A stretch of 64,000 bases of DNA from Paulownia fortunei (lineage: Eukaryota; Streptophyta; Magnoliopsida; Lamiales; Paulowniaceae), in NCBI GenBank assembly GCA_019321725.1, contig CM033115.1, positions 14,890,673 through 14,954,672 on the forward strand, in the 5' to 3' direction. A program made the translations under genes and the position numbers. Below the pieces are notes generated by a model, which saw only the letters and a program-made list of their open reading frames with translations, did not search any database and was not told the origin of the DNA. Numbering within the stretch: position 1 is the first letter of the stretch; each line of letters starts with the position of its first letter. Shown here one piece after another: positions 12,302 through 24,660 of the stretch.

Positions 12302-14443
12302 GCAATAAAAAGCCCACATTAATTTAGATTGAGACAAATATATCTCATGGTACTCAGTCTTAGAGCTCAACGATAATTGCTTGGACGACCTCATTGATAG
12401 AATCACTATTTTGTATTGGCCTTCAATAATCATTTTTAATGTAACATTCTTTATTTGATTAGTATATACTTTCAATGGTAGAAACTCATTTCTCGACTAT
12501 GTATTATATTTCCCATCTAACCTCTAAATCTTACAAAATTACAATCCTAATTGAAGACCTATTTGCAAGACTGTGCCTTGATTCCTTGCCACCTTTTTCC
12601 TTTAAACTGGTAGTTTGAGAACTTGGAGCAGACACAAAGGATGGTTCAGTTTTAGTAAGAAATGCTTGTAATCTGCTCCTAAGATTCTGCAAATAAATAT
12701 TTCTCTTTGTCTTCTTAAGGCATTAAAGCACCTCGTGTTCCATTTAACACCACGTTGCAATGCATTATAGCAATATAATTTATGATACACAAACTGCATC
12801 AACCAAAATTAACCAACATTTGTTATCCAAAATTTAGAAAATCTACGCCTAAGTTCTCTTTCATCCACTATCTCCTATGGCAGATTGTGAACCCATCATA
12901 GTGTCTGAAGGTTGGGAACTTGTGACTAAGGTCAATAGCAAAGGAACCACGGTCAAGGTTTGTGCGTGTGTTTGTGTGTGGATGATTTTTTTTTTCTTTT
13001 TTTCCATTAAGAAAAAAAAATGGATTTTAATCGGGTGTTATGATTGATGGTCCAAATCAAAGTGAAGATTTCATGATGTATGTGGCTTGTCTTTGATTAT
13101 GAGAAATTGATGTGATTTATTATATATTATTTTTTTCTTATTAGATTTTGTGGAATAGTTTCAAAAAAAAAAATTATTTTCATTTGTTTAGTCTACTTTT
13201 CTTTCTGTGTATTGATTTATGAGAAAAAAATGATTTTCTTTCTCCTTTTTGTGTCTGTTTTTTTTTTTTTTTTTTTTTGTGAAATGTATATATTTATCTC
13301 TATTTTCTAATATCTTCTATTTTGTGTGGTAATCTAAAATGATTTTATTTAATATGTATTTAACATTACGGTAAAAGTTAGGCCCAATTAAAAATTATAT
13401 CTTAAAAATTATAAAAATCATATTTATGATAAAACTTAATTGACAAAAAAAATTAACTTAACAATACGAAAATATATGAAAGATTGAAATAAGAATTAAA
13501 ATAAGACAGAATCTAATATATATATATATATATATATAAGTCACTATAAAAAAAATAGAAGAACTTTATTTAATATGTATCGATTTTAAATTACTCGGGT
13601 ATTTCTTAAACCATTTATTAATTTAAACCTTAGGAGAGGTGGATTCAAATCGCCCTAATTTCAAGTTTTAGGTTAAAAATATCTGTGTGGTTGTTAAAAG
13701 AATGAAAAAAAATTAAAAATATAACTTTTTATTGATGTTCTACATTTGCAACTTTTATTCTTTGTTATATTTCTTTATTGAAAGAAATGGGAGAATGAAA
13801 ATGATGTGAGCAACCGGTGTAAGTAAGCAGATGGATAAGATTAGCGTTTATATAATTTTTGGATTAATTAGTAATTATGAATAATATTAAAATATTGTAT
13901 TTGACTTTGGCAAAAAAATAATTTTGTTTACTTGAAAGTTTTTTATTAAATGTGACACTTCATATTTATTTTTTAGTATTTTTTCTTGATTAATTATGAA
14001 TATTGCATTAACAAAAAAATTTGAATGTTGTTATAAATAGTTGAAAAAACTACTTATCAATTTTCATCATGTGAAATTACAATTTTATCATGTATAATGC
14101 ATCTAGTGTAATGAAAATTCGTAAAATCAAGTGAAGAGAAGACGTTTCTAACCATCAAAATTAAAGAAAAGGATTATTAATGTGATCAGAAATTTATATA
14201 AGAACATATTTAGTTATATTACTATTAATTTTCAAATTATCAATGAATTCTATTCTTTAAATATTTTTGTTTAATCATACATAAAATAAAATATTTAGAA
14301 GATCTTGAAATGTTTTTGTTTTAATAAATTCACTATTAATTAATATTTCTTTGTTTTAAAAAAATACGTTCTAGTATTTTAGTAATTTAATAATATAACT
14401 ATTTAAATAAGTTTTATGAATCAAGGCACACGTCTCTCACTAC
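12301..14443 (+). repeat. Array unit 6, full length
   Basis: About 2,143 bp. It carries the second open copy of the plus-strand exon-like block (12877-12957) and a long T run near 13260-13278. The right boundary is decayed (CTACTGT). Confidence 0.8.
12877..12957 (+). pseudogene. Exon-like captured fragment, array unit 6
   Basis: This is the second open copy of the 27-codon frame: ATG at 12877, the PEGWEL-type motif written as SEGWEL, ending ...KGTTVK just before GT at 12958. It differs from the unit 1 copy at several amino acids (for example EPIIV for EPFVV). The pattern looks like drift rather than selection. Function and parent are unknown. Confidence 0.4.
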
Positions 14444-15684
14444 TGTAATAAAAAGCTCACATTAATTTAGAGTGAGACAAATATATCTCATGGTACTTAT
14501 AGACTTAGAGCCTCAACGATAATTGCTTGGACGACCTAATTGACAGAATTATTGTAATATATTGGCCTTTCATATTAATTTTCATTTTTTTGTCTACCTT
14601 TCTTTCTGTGTATTGATTTATGAGAAAAAAATGATTTTTTTCCTTATTGTGTGTGTTTGTTTTGTGATATATATAGATCTATATTTATTTTCTATTATCT
14701 TCAGTTTTGTGTGGTAATCTAAAAGGATTTTATTTAATATGTATTTAAAATTACGGCAAAAGTCAGGCCCAATTAAAAATTACACCTTAAAAATTATAAA
14801 AACCATATTTATGAATAACTTTATTTCATACGATCGATTTTAAATTACTCGAGTATTTTTTAAACCATTTGTTAATTTAAACCTCAGGAGGTGGATTCAA
14901 ATCACCCTAATTTGAAGTTTTATATTAAAAATATCTATGTGGTTGTTAATGGAATGAAAAAAAAAAGGTAACTTTTTATAGATCTTCTATATTTGCAATT
15001 TTTATTCTTTGTTATATTTCTTTATTAAAAGAAATGAGAGAAAGAAAATTAAGTGAGCAACAAGTGGAAGTAAGTAGATGGATAAGATTAGCGTTTATAT
15101 ATTTTTTGGATTAAATAGTAATTATGAGTAATATTAAGATATTGTATTTGACTTTGGCAAAAAAATAATTTAGTTCACTTGGAAGATTTTCATTAAATGT
15201 GACATTTCATATTTATTTTTTAGATTAATTAGGAATATTCTGTTAACTAAAAATATTGAATATTATTATAAATTGAAGAAAAAATTATTTATCAATTTTT
15301 AGCATGTGAAATTATAATTTGATCACATATAATGCATCCAGTGTAAAGAAAATTCGTAAAATCAAGTAAGAAGAACACTTCTCCAGCCATCAAAATTAAA
15401 CAAAAGGATGATTAATATGATCATAAATTTATATAAGAACATATTCAATTATATTATTAATAATTTTCAAATTATCGGTGAAGTTTGTTCTTTAAATATT
15501 ATTGTTTAATCATGCATAAAATAAAATATTTAAAAGTATCTTGGAATATTTTTGTTTTAACAAATTCAGTATTAATTAATATTTCTTTATTTATAAAAAT
15601 ACCTTTTACTATTTTAATAATTTAATAATATAACTATTTTAATAAATTTTATGAATCATGTGCAACGCACGTGCTTCTTACTAG
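14444..15684 (+). repeat. Array unit 7, ~0.9-kb internal deletion
   Basis: About 1,241 bp. 'ggcctttcata' is joined at about 14571 to 'ttttcatttttttgtctacc', removing the middle of the unit with the exon-like block. The left breakpoint falls at the same landmark as the breakpoint in unit 2. It closes with CTAG at 15681-15684. Confidence 0.8.
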
Positions 15685-17847
15685 TGCAATAAAAAGCTCA
15701 CATTAATTTAGAGTGAGACAAATATATCTAATGGTACACAGAGTCTTAGATCCCCAACGATAATTGCTTGGATAACCTCATTGACATAATCGTTATAATA
15801 TATTGGCCTTTCATAATTATTTTTAATGTAACATTCATCACTTGATTGAAATATACTTTCAAGGGTAGAAACTCATTTCTCGATTGTGTTTTTTTATTCC
15901 CATCTAACCTCTAAATTTTTCAAAATTACAATCCTAATGCAAGTTGTAAGACCATGTCTTGATTCCTCGCCACCTTTTGCCTTTAAACTAGGTAGTTTGA
16001 GAACATGGAAAAGACACAAGGAATGGTTGAATTTTAGTCAGAAATGCTCATAATCTGCTCCTAAGATTCTGCACAAAAATATTTATCTTCGTCTTCTTCA
16101 GGCCTTAAAGCTCCGCGTATTCCATTTCACACTATATTGCAATGCGTTATAGGCATTATAATTTATGATACACGAGCTACATCAACCAAAATTAACCAGC
16201 ATTTTTATCCAAAATTTTAAAGATCTACGCCTGAGTTCTCATCCTCCACTACCTCCTATGGTAGATCGTGAATCCTTCGTCGTGCCTGAAGGTTGGGAAC
16301 TTGTGACTAAGGTCAGTAGCAAATGAACCCACGGTCAAGGTTTGTGTGTGTGTTTGTGTGTGGGTGATTTTTTTCTTTTTTTTTTTTACTTTAAGAAAAA
16401 AAAATGGGTGTTATTCGAGTGTTATGATTGATGGTCCAAATCAAAGTCAAGATTTTAAGTACGCGTGCATAGTTTTGATATATATAGCTTGTCTTTGATT
16501 ATGAGAAATTTAGGTGATTTATCTGATATTAGTTTTTTTCTTATTATATTGTGTGGAATTGTTTCAACAAAAAAATAGCCATCATGCTAATTTTTTATTT
16601 TCATTTTTTTGGCCTACCTTTTTTTCTGTGTATGATTTATGAGAAAAGAATGATTTTTTTATCCTTTTTGTGTGTGTGTGTGTGTGTTTTTGTGAAATAT
16701 ATAAATCTATCTTTATTTTCTAATGTATTTTATTTTGGCGTAGTAATCTAAAAGGATTTTATTTAATATGTATTTCATATTACGACAAAAGTTAGGTCAA
16801 ATTAAAAATTACTCCTTAAAAATTATAAAAATCATATTTATGACAAAACTTAATGAAAAAAAAATAACTTAACAATACGAAAATCTATGGAAGATTGAAA
16901 TAAAAATTAAAATAGGATAGAATCTAAAAATATAAATACATCACTGTAAAAAATAGAAGAACTTTATTTAATACGTATCAATTTTAAATTACTAGGGTAT
17001 TTTTTAAACCATTTTTTAATTTAAACCTCAGGAGAGGTGGATTCAAATCGCCCTAATTTCAAGTTTTATGATAAAAATATCAATGTGGTTGTTAATGGAA
17101 TTAAAAAAAATAAAAAAGTAACTTTTTATAGATCTTCTATATTTACAATTTTTATTTTTGGTTATATTTCTTTATTGAAAGAAATGAGAGAAAGAAAATG
17201 AAGTGAGCAAGAGGTGTGAGTAAGCCGAAGCATAAGATTAGCGTTTAACTACTTTTTTAATTAATTAGTAATTTTGAATAATATTAAGATATTGTATTTG
17301 ACATTGGCAAAAAAAAAAAAAATTACTTTACTTGAAGGCGTTTGATTAAATGTGACACTTCGTATTTATTTTTTAATATCTTTTCTTGATTAACTATGAA
17401 TACTACACTAACTAAAAAAATTGAATATTGTTAAAAATAGTTGAAAAATATTTTTATCATTTTTTAGCATGTGAATTTATGATTTGAACGTGTATAATGC
17501 ATCTAACGTAAAGAAAATTCGCAAAATCAAGTAGGAAGAAGACATTTTTAGGCATTAAAATTAAACAAAATGATGATTAATGTGATCAAAAATTTATGTA
17601 AGAACATATTTAGTTATATTATTAATAATTTTCAAATTATCATTGAAGTTTGTTCGTTAAATATTTTTGTTTAATCATACTTAAAATAAAATATTTAGAA
17701 GTAACTTGGAATGTTTTCGTTTTTATAAATTTAGTATTAATTAATATTTCTTTATTTATAAAATAACCTTCTACTATTTTAGTAATTTACTAATAGTTAC
17801 TCTAATAAATCTTATGAATCACCATCAATGCACGTGCTTCTTACTAG
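15685..17847 (+). repeat. Array unit 8, full length
   Basis: About 2,163 bp with all landmarks. The exon-like block at ATG 16258 ends in TGA. A (GT)n run occurs near 16670-16688. Confidence 0.8.
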
Positions 17848-19933
17848 TGCAATAAAAAACTCACATTAATTTAGAGTGAGACAAATATATCTCATGGTAC
17901 TCATAGTCTTAGAGCCTCAGTGATAATTGCTCGGACGACCTCATTGACAGAATCATTATAATATATTGGCCTTTCATAATCATTTTTAATGTAACATTCA
18001 TCACTTGATTGAGATATACTTTCAAGGGTAGAAACTCATTTCTCGATTATGTATTTTATTTTCCATCTAACCTCTAAAGTTTACAAAATTACAATCTAAA
18101 TGCAAGTTGTAGGATCGTGTCTTGATTCCACGCCACCTTTTGCCTTTAAACTAGGTAGTTTGAGAACTTGGAATAGACACAAAGAATGGTTCAATTTTAG
18201 TGAGAAATGCTCGTAATCTGCTCCTAAGATTCTGCACATAAATATTTCTCGTTGTCTTATTCAGGCATTAAAGTACTGCGTATTCCATTTCACACCATGT
18301 TGGAATATGTTATAGGCATTATAATTTATGATACACGAGCTGTATCAACCAAAATTAACCTGCACTTGTTATCCAAAATATAGAAAATCTACGCCTAAGT
18401 TCTCATTCCTCCACTACCTCTTATGGCAGATCGTGAACCATTCGTCATGCGTGAAGGTTGTGAACTTGTGACTAAGGTCAGTAGCAAATAAACCACAGTC
18501 AAGGTTTGTGTGTGTGTTTGTGTGTAGGTGATTTTTTTCATTTTTTTTCCTTTAAGAATAAAAAAATGGATTTTATTCGAGTGATATGATTGATGGTCCA
18601 AATCAAAGTGAAGATTTTATGTATGCATGCATAGTTTTGATGTATATGGCCTGCCTTTGATTATGAACAATTTAGGTGATTTATTTGATATTATTTTTTT
18701 CTTATTAAATTTGGTGGAATATTGTCATTTTTTTGGCCTACCTTTCTTTCTGTGTATTGATTTAGGAGAAAAAAAAGGTTTTATAGATCTATCTTTATTT
18801 TCTAATATCTTCGATTTTTGTGTGGTAATCTAAAAGGATTTTATTTAATATGTATTTAACATTACGGCAAAAGTTAGACCTAATTAAAATTTACACCTTA
18901 AAAATTATAAAAATCATATTTATGACAAAACATAATTAACAAAAACACTTAACTTAACAATATGAAAATCTATGAAAGATTGGAATAAGAATTAAAAAAA
19001 GGATAGAATCTAAAAATATAAATAAGTCACTATAAAAAAAAATAGAAGAACTTAATTTAATACCTATCGATTTTAAATTACTCAAAAATTTCTTAAACAA
19101 TTTGTTACTTTAAATATCAGGAGAGGTGGATTCAAATTGCCCTAATTTCAAGTTTTATGATAAAAATATCTATGTGGTTGTTAATGGAATGAAGAAAAAA
19201 AATGAAAAGGTTACTTTTCATAGATTTTCTATATTTGCATTTTTTTTTTTGGTTATATTTCTTTATTGAAATAAATGAGAGAGATAATAAAGTGAGCAAG
19301 AGGTGTAAGTAAGTTGATGGATAAAATTAGCGTTTATATATTTTTTGGATTAAATAATAATTATGAATAATATTAAGATATTGTATTTGACTTTGGCAAA
19401 AAAATAATTTAGTTTACTTGAAAGTTTTTGATTAAATGTGACACTTCATATTTATTTTTTAGTAATTTTTCTAGATTAATTATGAATATTGCATTGACTA
19501 AAAAAATTGAATATTGTTATAAATAGTTGAAAAAAGTATTTATCAAATTTTAGCATGTGAAATTACGATTTGATCATGTATAATGCATCTAGTGTAAAGA
19601 AAATTCATAAAATTATGTAAGAAGAAGACTTCTCCAGCTATCAAAATTAAACAAAAGGATGATTAATATAATCATAAATTTATGTAAGAACATATTTAGT
19701 TATATTATTAATAATTTTCTAATTATCATTGATGTTTGTTCTTTAAATATATTTATTTAATCATACTTAAAATAAAATATTTAGAGGTATCTTGGAATAT
19801 TTTTGTTTTAATAAATTCCGTATTAATTAATATTTCTTTATTTATAAAAATACCTTCTACTATTTTAATAATTTAATAATAATCACTCTAATAAATTTTA
19901 TGAATCATGTGCAATGCACCTACTTTTTACTAG
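17848..19933 (+). repeat. Array unit 9, near full length
   Basis: About 2,086 bp. It lacks part of the 'tagccatcatgctaa' landmark and the GT-rich stretch near 18720-18780. The exon-like block at ATG 18423 ends in TAA. It has the cleanest copy of the minus-strand open frame (17901-18035). Confidence 0.8.
17901..18035 (-). pseudogene. Conserved minus-strand open frame in each array unit
   Basis: Reading leftward from 18035, 44 codons are open to a TGA at 17901-17903. The frame contains the runs SSDECYIKNDYERPIYYND and SVNEVVRAIITEALRL. The same reading frame, mostly with amino-acid-conservative or silent differences, is recognisable at the same unit position in units 1, 4, 8 and 11 and is frameshifted in unit 6. 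It begins right after a TGA shared by all copies, so if it was once an exon its start is a lost splice acceptor. The family is not recognised. It may be a second captured gene piece on the strand opposite the plus-strand exon-like block. Confidence 0.35.
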
Positions 19934-21543
19934 TGCAATAAAAAGCTCACATTAGTTTAGAGTAAGATAAATATATCTCATGGTACTCATAGTCTTAGAG
20001 CCTCAGCGATAATTGCTTGGACGACCTCATTGACAAAATCATTATAATATATTGGCCTTTCATAATCATTTTTAATGTAACATTCATCACATGATTGTGA
20101 TATACTTTCAAGGGTAGAAACTCATTGCACGACTGTGTATGTTATTTCCCATCAAACCTCTAACTCTTACAAAATTACAATCCTAATGCAAGACCTATTT
20201 GTAAGATTGTGTCTTGATTCCTCGCCACCTTTTACCTTTAAACAAGGTAGTTTGAGAACTTGGAATAAACACGAAGAATGGCTCAATTTTAGTCAGAAAT
20301 GCTCGTAATCTGCTCCTAAGATTCTGCACATAATTATTTCTCGTTGTGTTCTTCAGGCATTAAAGCACCAGGTATTCCATTTCACACCACGCTGCAATGC
20401 GTTATAGCAATATAATTTATGATACACGAACTGCATCAACCAAAATTAACTAGCATTTGTTATCCAAAATTTAAAAAATCTATGCCTAGGTTCTCATTCC
20501 TCCACTACCTCCTATGGCAGATCATGAACCCTTCGTTGTGCTAGAAGGTTGGGAACTTGTGACTAAGGTCAATAGCAAATGAACTACGGTCAAGGTTTGT
20601 GCGTGTGTTTGGGTGATTGTTTTTCTTTTTTCTTGCATTAAGATAAAAAATGGATTTTATTCAGGTGCTATGATTGATGGTCCAAATCAAAGTGAAGATT
20701 TTGTATACAATTGCATAGTTTTGATATGTGTGGCTTGTCTTTGATTATGAGAATTTATGTTGATTTATATGATATTATTTTTTACTTATTAGATTTTGTG
20801 GAATAGTTTCAATAGAAAATAGCCATCGTGCTAATTTTTTATTTTTTTATTTTTTATTGTCTACCTTTCTTCTGTGTATTGATTTATGAGAAAAAAAAAA
20901 TTTCACCTTTTTGTGTGTTTTCTTTTTTGTGAAATATATAGATCTATCTTTATTTTCCAATATCTTCTATTTTTGTGTGGTAATCTAAAAGGATTTTATT
21001 TAATATGTTTTTAACATTTACGGCAAAAGTAAGGCCCAATTAAACATTACACCAAAAAAATTATAAAAATCATGTTTATGACAAAACTTAATTAACAAGA
21101 TTATTTAGCTTAACAATACGAAAATCGATGAAAGAATGAAATAAGAATTAAGATAGGATAGAATCTAAAAATTTATATAAGTCACTAAAAAAAATGGAAG
21201 AACTTTATTTAATACGTATCAATTTTAAATTACTCGAGTATTCCTTAAACTATCAAAATTAAACAAAAATATTATTAATGTGATCATAAATTTATGTAAT
21301 AACATATTTAGTTATATTACAGTTAATTTTCAAATTATCAATGAATTTTTTCTTTAAATATTTTTGTTTAATCATACTTAATATAAAATATTTAGAAGTA
21401 GCTTGGAATGTTTTTGTTTTAATAAATTCAGTATTAACTAATATTTATTTTTTTATAAAAATACCTTCTAATATTTTAGTAATTTAATCATATAACTATT
21501 TTAATAATTTTTATGAATCATGTGCAACGCGCGTGCTTCTTAA
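19934..21543 (+). repeat. Array unit 10, internal deletion
   Basis: About 1,610 bp. Roughly 500 bp are missing near 21250, where 'attccttaaactat' is joined to 'caaaattaaacaaa'. The exon-like block at ATG 20514 ends in TGA. Confidence 0.8.
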
Positions 21544-22580
21544 GTGAAAAAGCTCACATTAATTTAGAGTAAGACAAATATATCTCATGGTACTGTATTT
21601 AAGACTCATAGTCGTAAAGCCTCAGCCATAACTGCTTGGACGACCTCAATGACAGAATCATTGTTATATATTGGCCTTTCATAATCATTTTTAATGTAAC
21701 ATTCTTCACTTGATTGAGATATAATTTCAAGGGTAATGCTCATTTCTCAACTGTGTATTTTATTTCCCGTCTAACCTCTAATTGTTACAAAATTACAATC
21801 CTAATGCAAGACCTATTTGTAAGACCGTATCTTGATTCCTTGCCTTTAAACTAGGTAGTTTGATAACTTGAAATAGACATAAACAGTGGTTCAATTTCAG
21901 CCATAAATGCTCGTAATCTACTCCTAAGATTCTGCACATAAGTATTTGTCATCTTCTTCTTCAAGCATTAAAGCACCGCATATTCCATTTCACGCAACGT
22001 TGTAATATATTATAGGTAATATAATTCATGATACACGAGCTCCATCAATCAAAATTAACGAGCATTTGTTATCCAAATTTAAAAAAACTATGCCTAATTT
22101 CTCATTCCTCCACTACCTCCAGATCGTGAGCCCTTCACCATGCCTAAAGGTTGGGAAACTTGTGACTAAGGTCAATAGCAAAGAACCAAAGTCAAGGTTT
22201 GTGTGTGTGTTTTTGTGTGGGTGATTTTTTTCTTTTTTTCCCTTTAAAAAAAAATGGATTTTATTTAGGTGCTATGATTGATGGTCCATATCAAAGTGAA
22301 AATTTTATATAGGCATTCTTAGTTTTGATGTATGTGGCTTGTCTTTGATTATGAGAAATTTAAGTTGATTTATCTGATATTATTTTTTTCTCGTTAGAAT
22401 TTGTGGAATAGTTTCGACAAAAAATAGCCATCATGCCAATTTTTTATGTTCACTTTTTTAGTCTGACTTTCTTTTTGTGCATTGATTTATGAGAAAAAAT
22501 AATTTTTTTTCTCTTTCTTTGTGTGAAATATATAGATCTATCTTTATTTTCTAATATCTTCTATTTTTTATGGTGATATT
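21544..22580 (+). repeat. Array unit 11, truncated last copy
   Basis: Unit sequence runs to the 'ttctaatatcttctattttt' landmark and then departs into unrelated sequence ('ggtgatattcattcc'). The exon-like block has lost its ATG (near 22117). This is the right edge of the array. Confidence 0.75.
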
Positions 22581-23320
22581 CATTCCTATTGATATTTGGT
22601 TATTCAATATGTCCAATTGAAGATTAGTTCATAGAGATGCCAACAGGACAATTTTGTGATGTGTTTGCTAAAACTCGAGACCCACCCCTACTAGAGGCCC
22701 CAAACCCAGACCCGATGGGTTGGATCCATTGGATCTATTATATAATTTTAAAAATATTTAAACATTTACTTTTAAAAATAATCTTATAAATATATATATT
22801 AAATCAAATATAAATATAAAATTAAACTATTTTTTTTTCTTGTTAGAATTTGTGGAATAGTTTCGACATAAAGTAGCCATCGTGCCAATTTTTTATGTTC
22901 ACTTTTTTGGTCTGCATTTCTTTTTGTGTATTGATTTATGAGAAAAAATGATTTTTTTTTTCTCTTTTTTTGGGTGAAATATATAGATCTATCTTTATTT
23001 TCTAATATCTTCTATTTTTGTGTGGTGATATTCATTCCTCTTGATATTTGGTTATTCAATATGTCCAATTGAAGATTAGTTCATAGAGATGGCAACAAGA
23101 CGATTTTGTGATGGGTTTGCTAAAACTCGAGATCCGCCCATATTAGAGGCCCTAGACCTGGACCTGATGGGTTTGACCCATTGGATCAATTTTATAATTT
23201 TAAAAATATTTAAACATTTACTTTTAAAAATAATACCTCTACTACTTTTTAAAAATATATATTTTTTAAAAATAATCTTATAATTATATATATTAAATCA
23301 AATATAAATATAAAATTAAA
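22382..23320 (+). repeat. Tandem duplication of ~449 bp at the array's right edge
   Basis: The block from 'cgttagaatttgtggaatag' through the GATGCCAACAGGAC element and its AT-rich tail is repeated once, offset about 449 bp (22385 and 22833). Each copy starts with the last part of an array unit and ends in the start of a GATGGCAAC element. The duplication therefore arose after the two were joined. The second copy has an extra stretch of about 35 bp near 23240. Confidence 0.75.
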
Positions 23321-23424
23321 TGAGAAGGGTTTGAAAATAATATAAATCAAAACTCTCCCCAAATCCATTTATAATTTAAAAAATCGATGGATCCGAGTTT
23401 GAAACTGCCCCATTGCCATCCCTA
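23084..23424 (+). mobile_element. Small non-autonomous DNA element with GATGGCAA termini
   Basis: TAGAGATGGCAA at the left faces TTGCCATCCCTA at the right as an imperfect terminal inverted repeat. The inner sequence carries degenerate 'gggtttg'/'gacccattgg' motifs common in dispersed plant elements of this type. No clear 8-bp target duplication was found. The left half also sits in the first copy of the 449-bp duplication (from about 22637). An hAT-like origin is an inference. Confidence 0.45.
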
Positions 23425-24208
23425 GTAATTCATTTATCTCATACGTTTAATTCGCAAAATTTTAAAAATAATCTAGTTAAGAACTTGGAATGAAAGCTTT
23501 GACTATTTTATCATGGATAGACATGCATTAACCTGTCCAACTCGTCAACTATTACTATTATTTGCATTGGAACTATTGATATTGGTAATGGTAAAAGTGA
23601 AACAAAAGGGTTTGGTTATTGGCATGTCTCCCTACATCGTCATTCAAGTAACTTACTCACATTTAGATACATATACTATATAATGCTAGTTTTAATACTA
23701 ATGCAAAGAGAACAATTGTGTATGCATAAACAAAACACAACCTCATTCTTTATTTTGTATAATTGACTATTTCCTTTAAAACTATGGTCTCTTAGTGATG
23801 TATTTAATATCTCTGTTCTCTAGATTATGCATATTGCTATTGAAAAAAAGCCAAAGTTCGTCTTTTATATTGATCTATGTAAAGATTTAGTCCGTTAAAT
23901 TAGCAAAATTTGATTTTAGTGCATTAAGTTTCTAAATTACGCATATTTGGTCCGAATTTAATCGGAAAATTCTAATTTTGCTAGGAATTACAGATATGGC
24001 CAAATCTATAATCGATTTCAACTGACATGTAATATAATTTGGGGACTTCTAATAATTGGAGGCAAAATAAGTGATGTGGCGGTGCAATATTTTGGTGAAA
24101 CAAAAAAAACAAAAATTATGCAAATGGCACCTACAACATTTGAAATGAAAAAAAAAAACAACAAACACACAGAATGTCAACCTCAATCAACAATTTCAAT
24201 AGCGAGCT

Positions 24209-24302
24209 AGAAAAGCCCTCACCACCAAATCAGCAGACTTAAACCTCCTCGTATAATCCTCGGCCACCATCGATGCAACAACAGCTTGCTTCTACAGCGT
24301 CA
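24209..24302 (-). pseudogene. Possible captured coding fragment in the Mutator-like element
   Basis: On the minus strand a frame reads from a TAG, through KQAVVASMVAEDYTRRFKSA, to ...LARY and a TGA at 24209. It is about 31 codons long and markedly richer in G+C than the flanks. Its position inside a non-autonomous Mutator-like element fits a captured exon. The parent gene is not recognised and the fragment is short enough to be chance. Confidence 0.25.
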
Positions 24303-24329
24303 CCCTCTTCACCTAGGCTGAAGCTGCAA

Positions 24330-24660
24330 ACACGACAGTTTCTCCTCCTCCTCTTCTGTTTTCTTTTCTTTTACTCTTTCTCTTTCTTCTTTTCCTTTTT
24401 TCCTCCTTTTTTTCTTCTATTTTTTCTCTTTCTTGTTCCCCATTTCTCCTCCCGTTCCCGGATTCTCCTCCCCCTCTTCTTCTTTCTTTTTACCCGTTTC
24501 TCCTCATCCTCTTTTTCTTTCTTTTTCTTCTACTTTTTCTCTTTCTTCTTCTCCTATTCTCCTCCCCCGTTTCTTCTTCTTTATTTTTCTCTTTCTTCTT
24601 CCCTATTTCTCCTCTCCTTTTTTTTTTCTCCTTTCCTTTTTTTTTTTTTTTTTCTGGGTT
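24330..24660 (+). repeat. Polypyrimidine (C/T) tract
   Basis: About 330 bp almost entirely of T and C with TTTCTTCTCC-like phrases, inside the Mutator-like element. Long open frames rich in Phe/Ser/Leu here are compositional artefacts. Confidence 0.85.

Larger units (their letters stand above)
1..22580 (+). repeat. Tandem array of a ~2.15-kb unit with Helitron-like boundaries
   Basis: The same ordered landmarks recur head to tail: a 'gcttcttactagtgcaat' block, a GAGTGAGACAAATATATCTC block, a 'cctttcataatcattttt' block, the exon-like ATGGCAGATCGTGAACCC block, a GT-rich stretch, a 'gatctatctttattttcta' block, a CTCAGGAGAGGTGGATTCAA block and an AT-rich tail. CTAG boundaries (or their decayed equivalents) lie near 212, 2367, 6128, 8282, 10411, 12300, 14443, 15684, 17847, 19933 and 21543. 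Intact spacing is about 2,155 bp. Shorter spacings are internal deletions and the longest is an insertion. The array runs off the left edge and stops mid-unit near 22580. It resembles neither rDNA nor a short satellite. The Helitron link is inferred from the ends only; no Rep or helicase coding was seen. Confidence 0.85.

Noticed and set aside
1..22580. The array as rDNA spacer or a CRISPR-like repeat
   Set aside because: No rRNA sequence, and units are 2.15 kb of diverged AT-rich DNA without short spacer-repeat structure.
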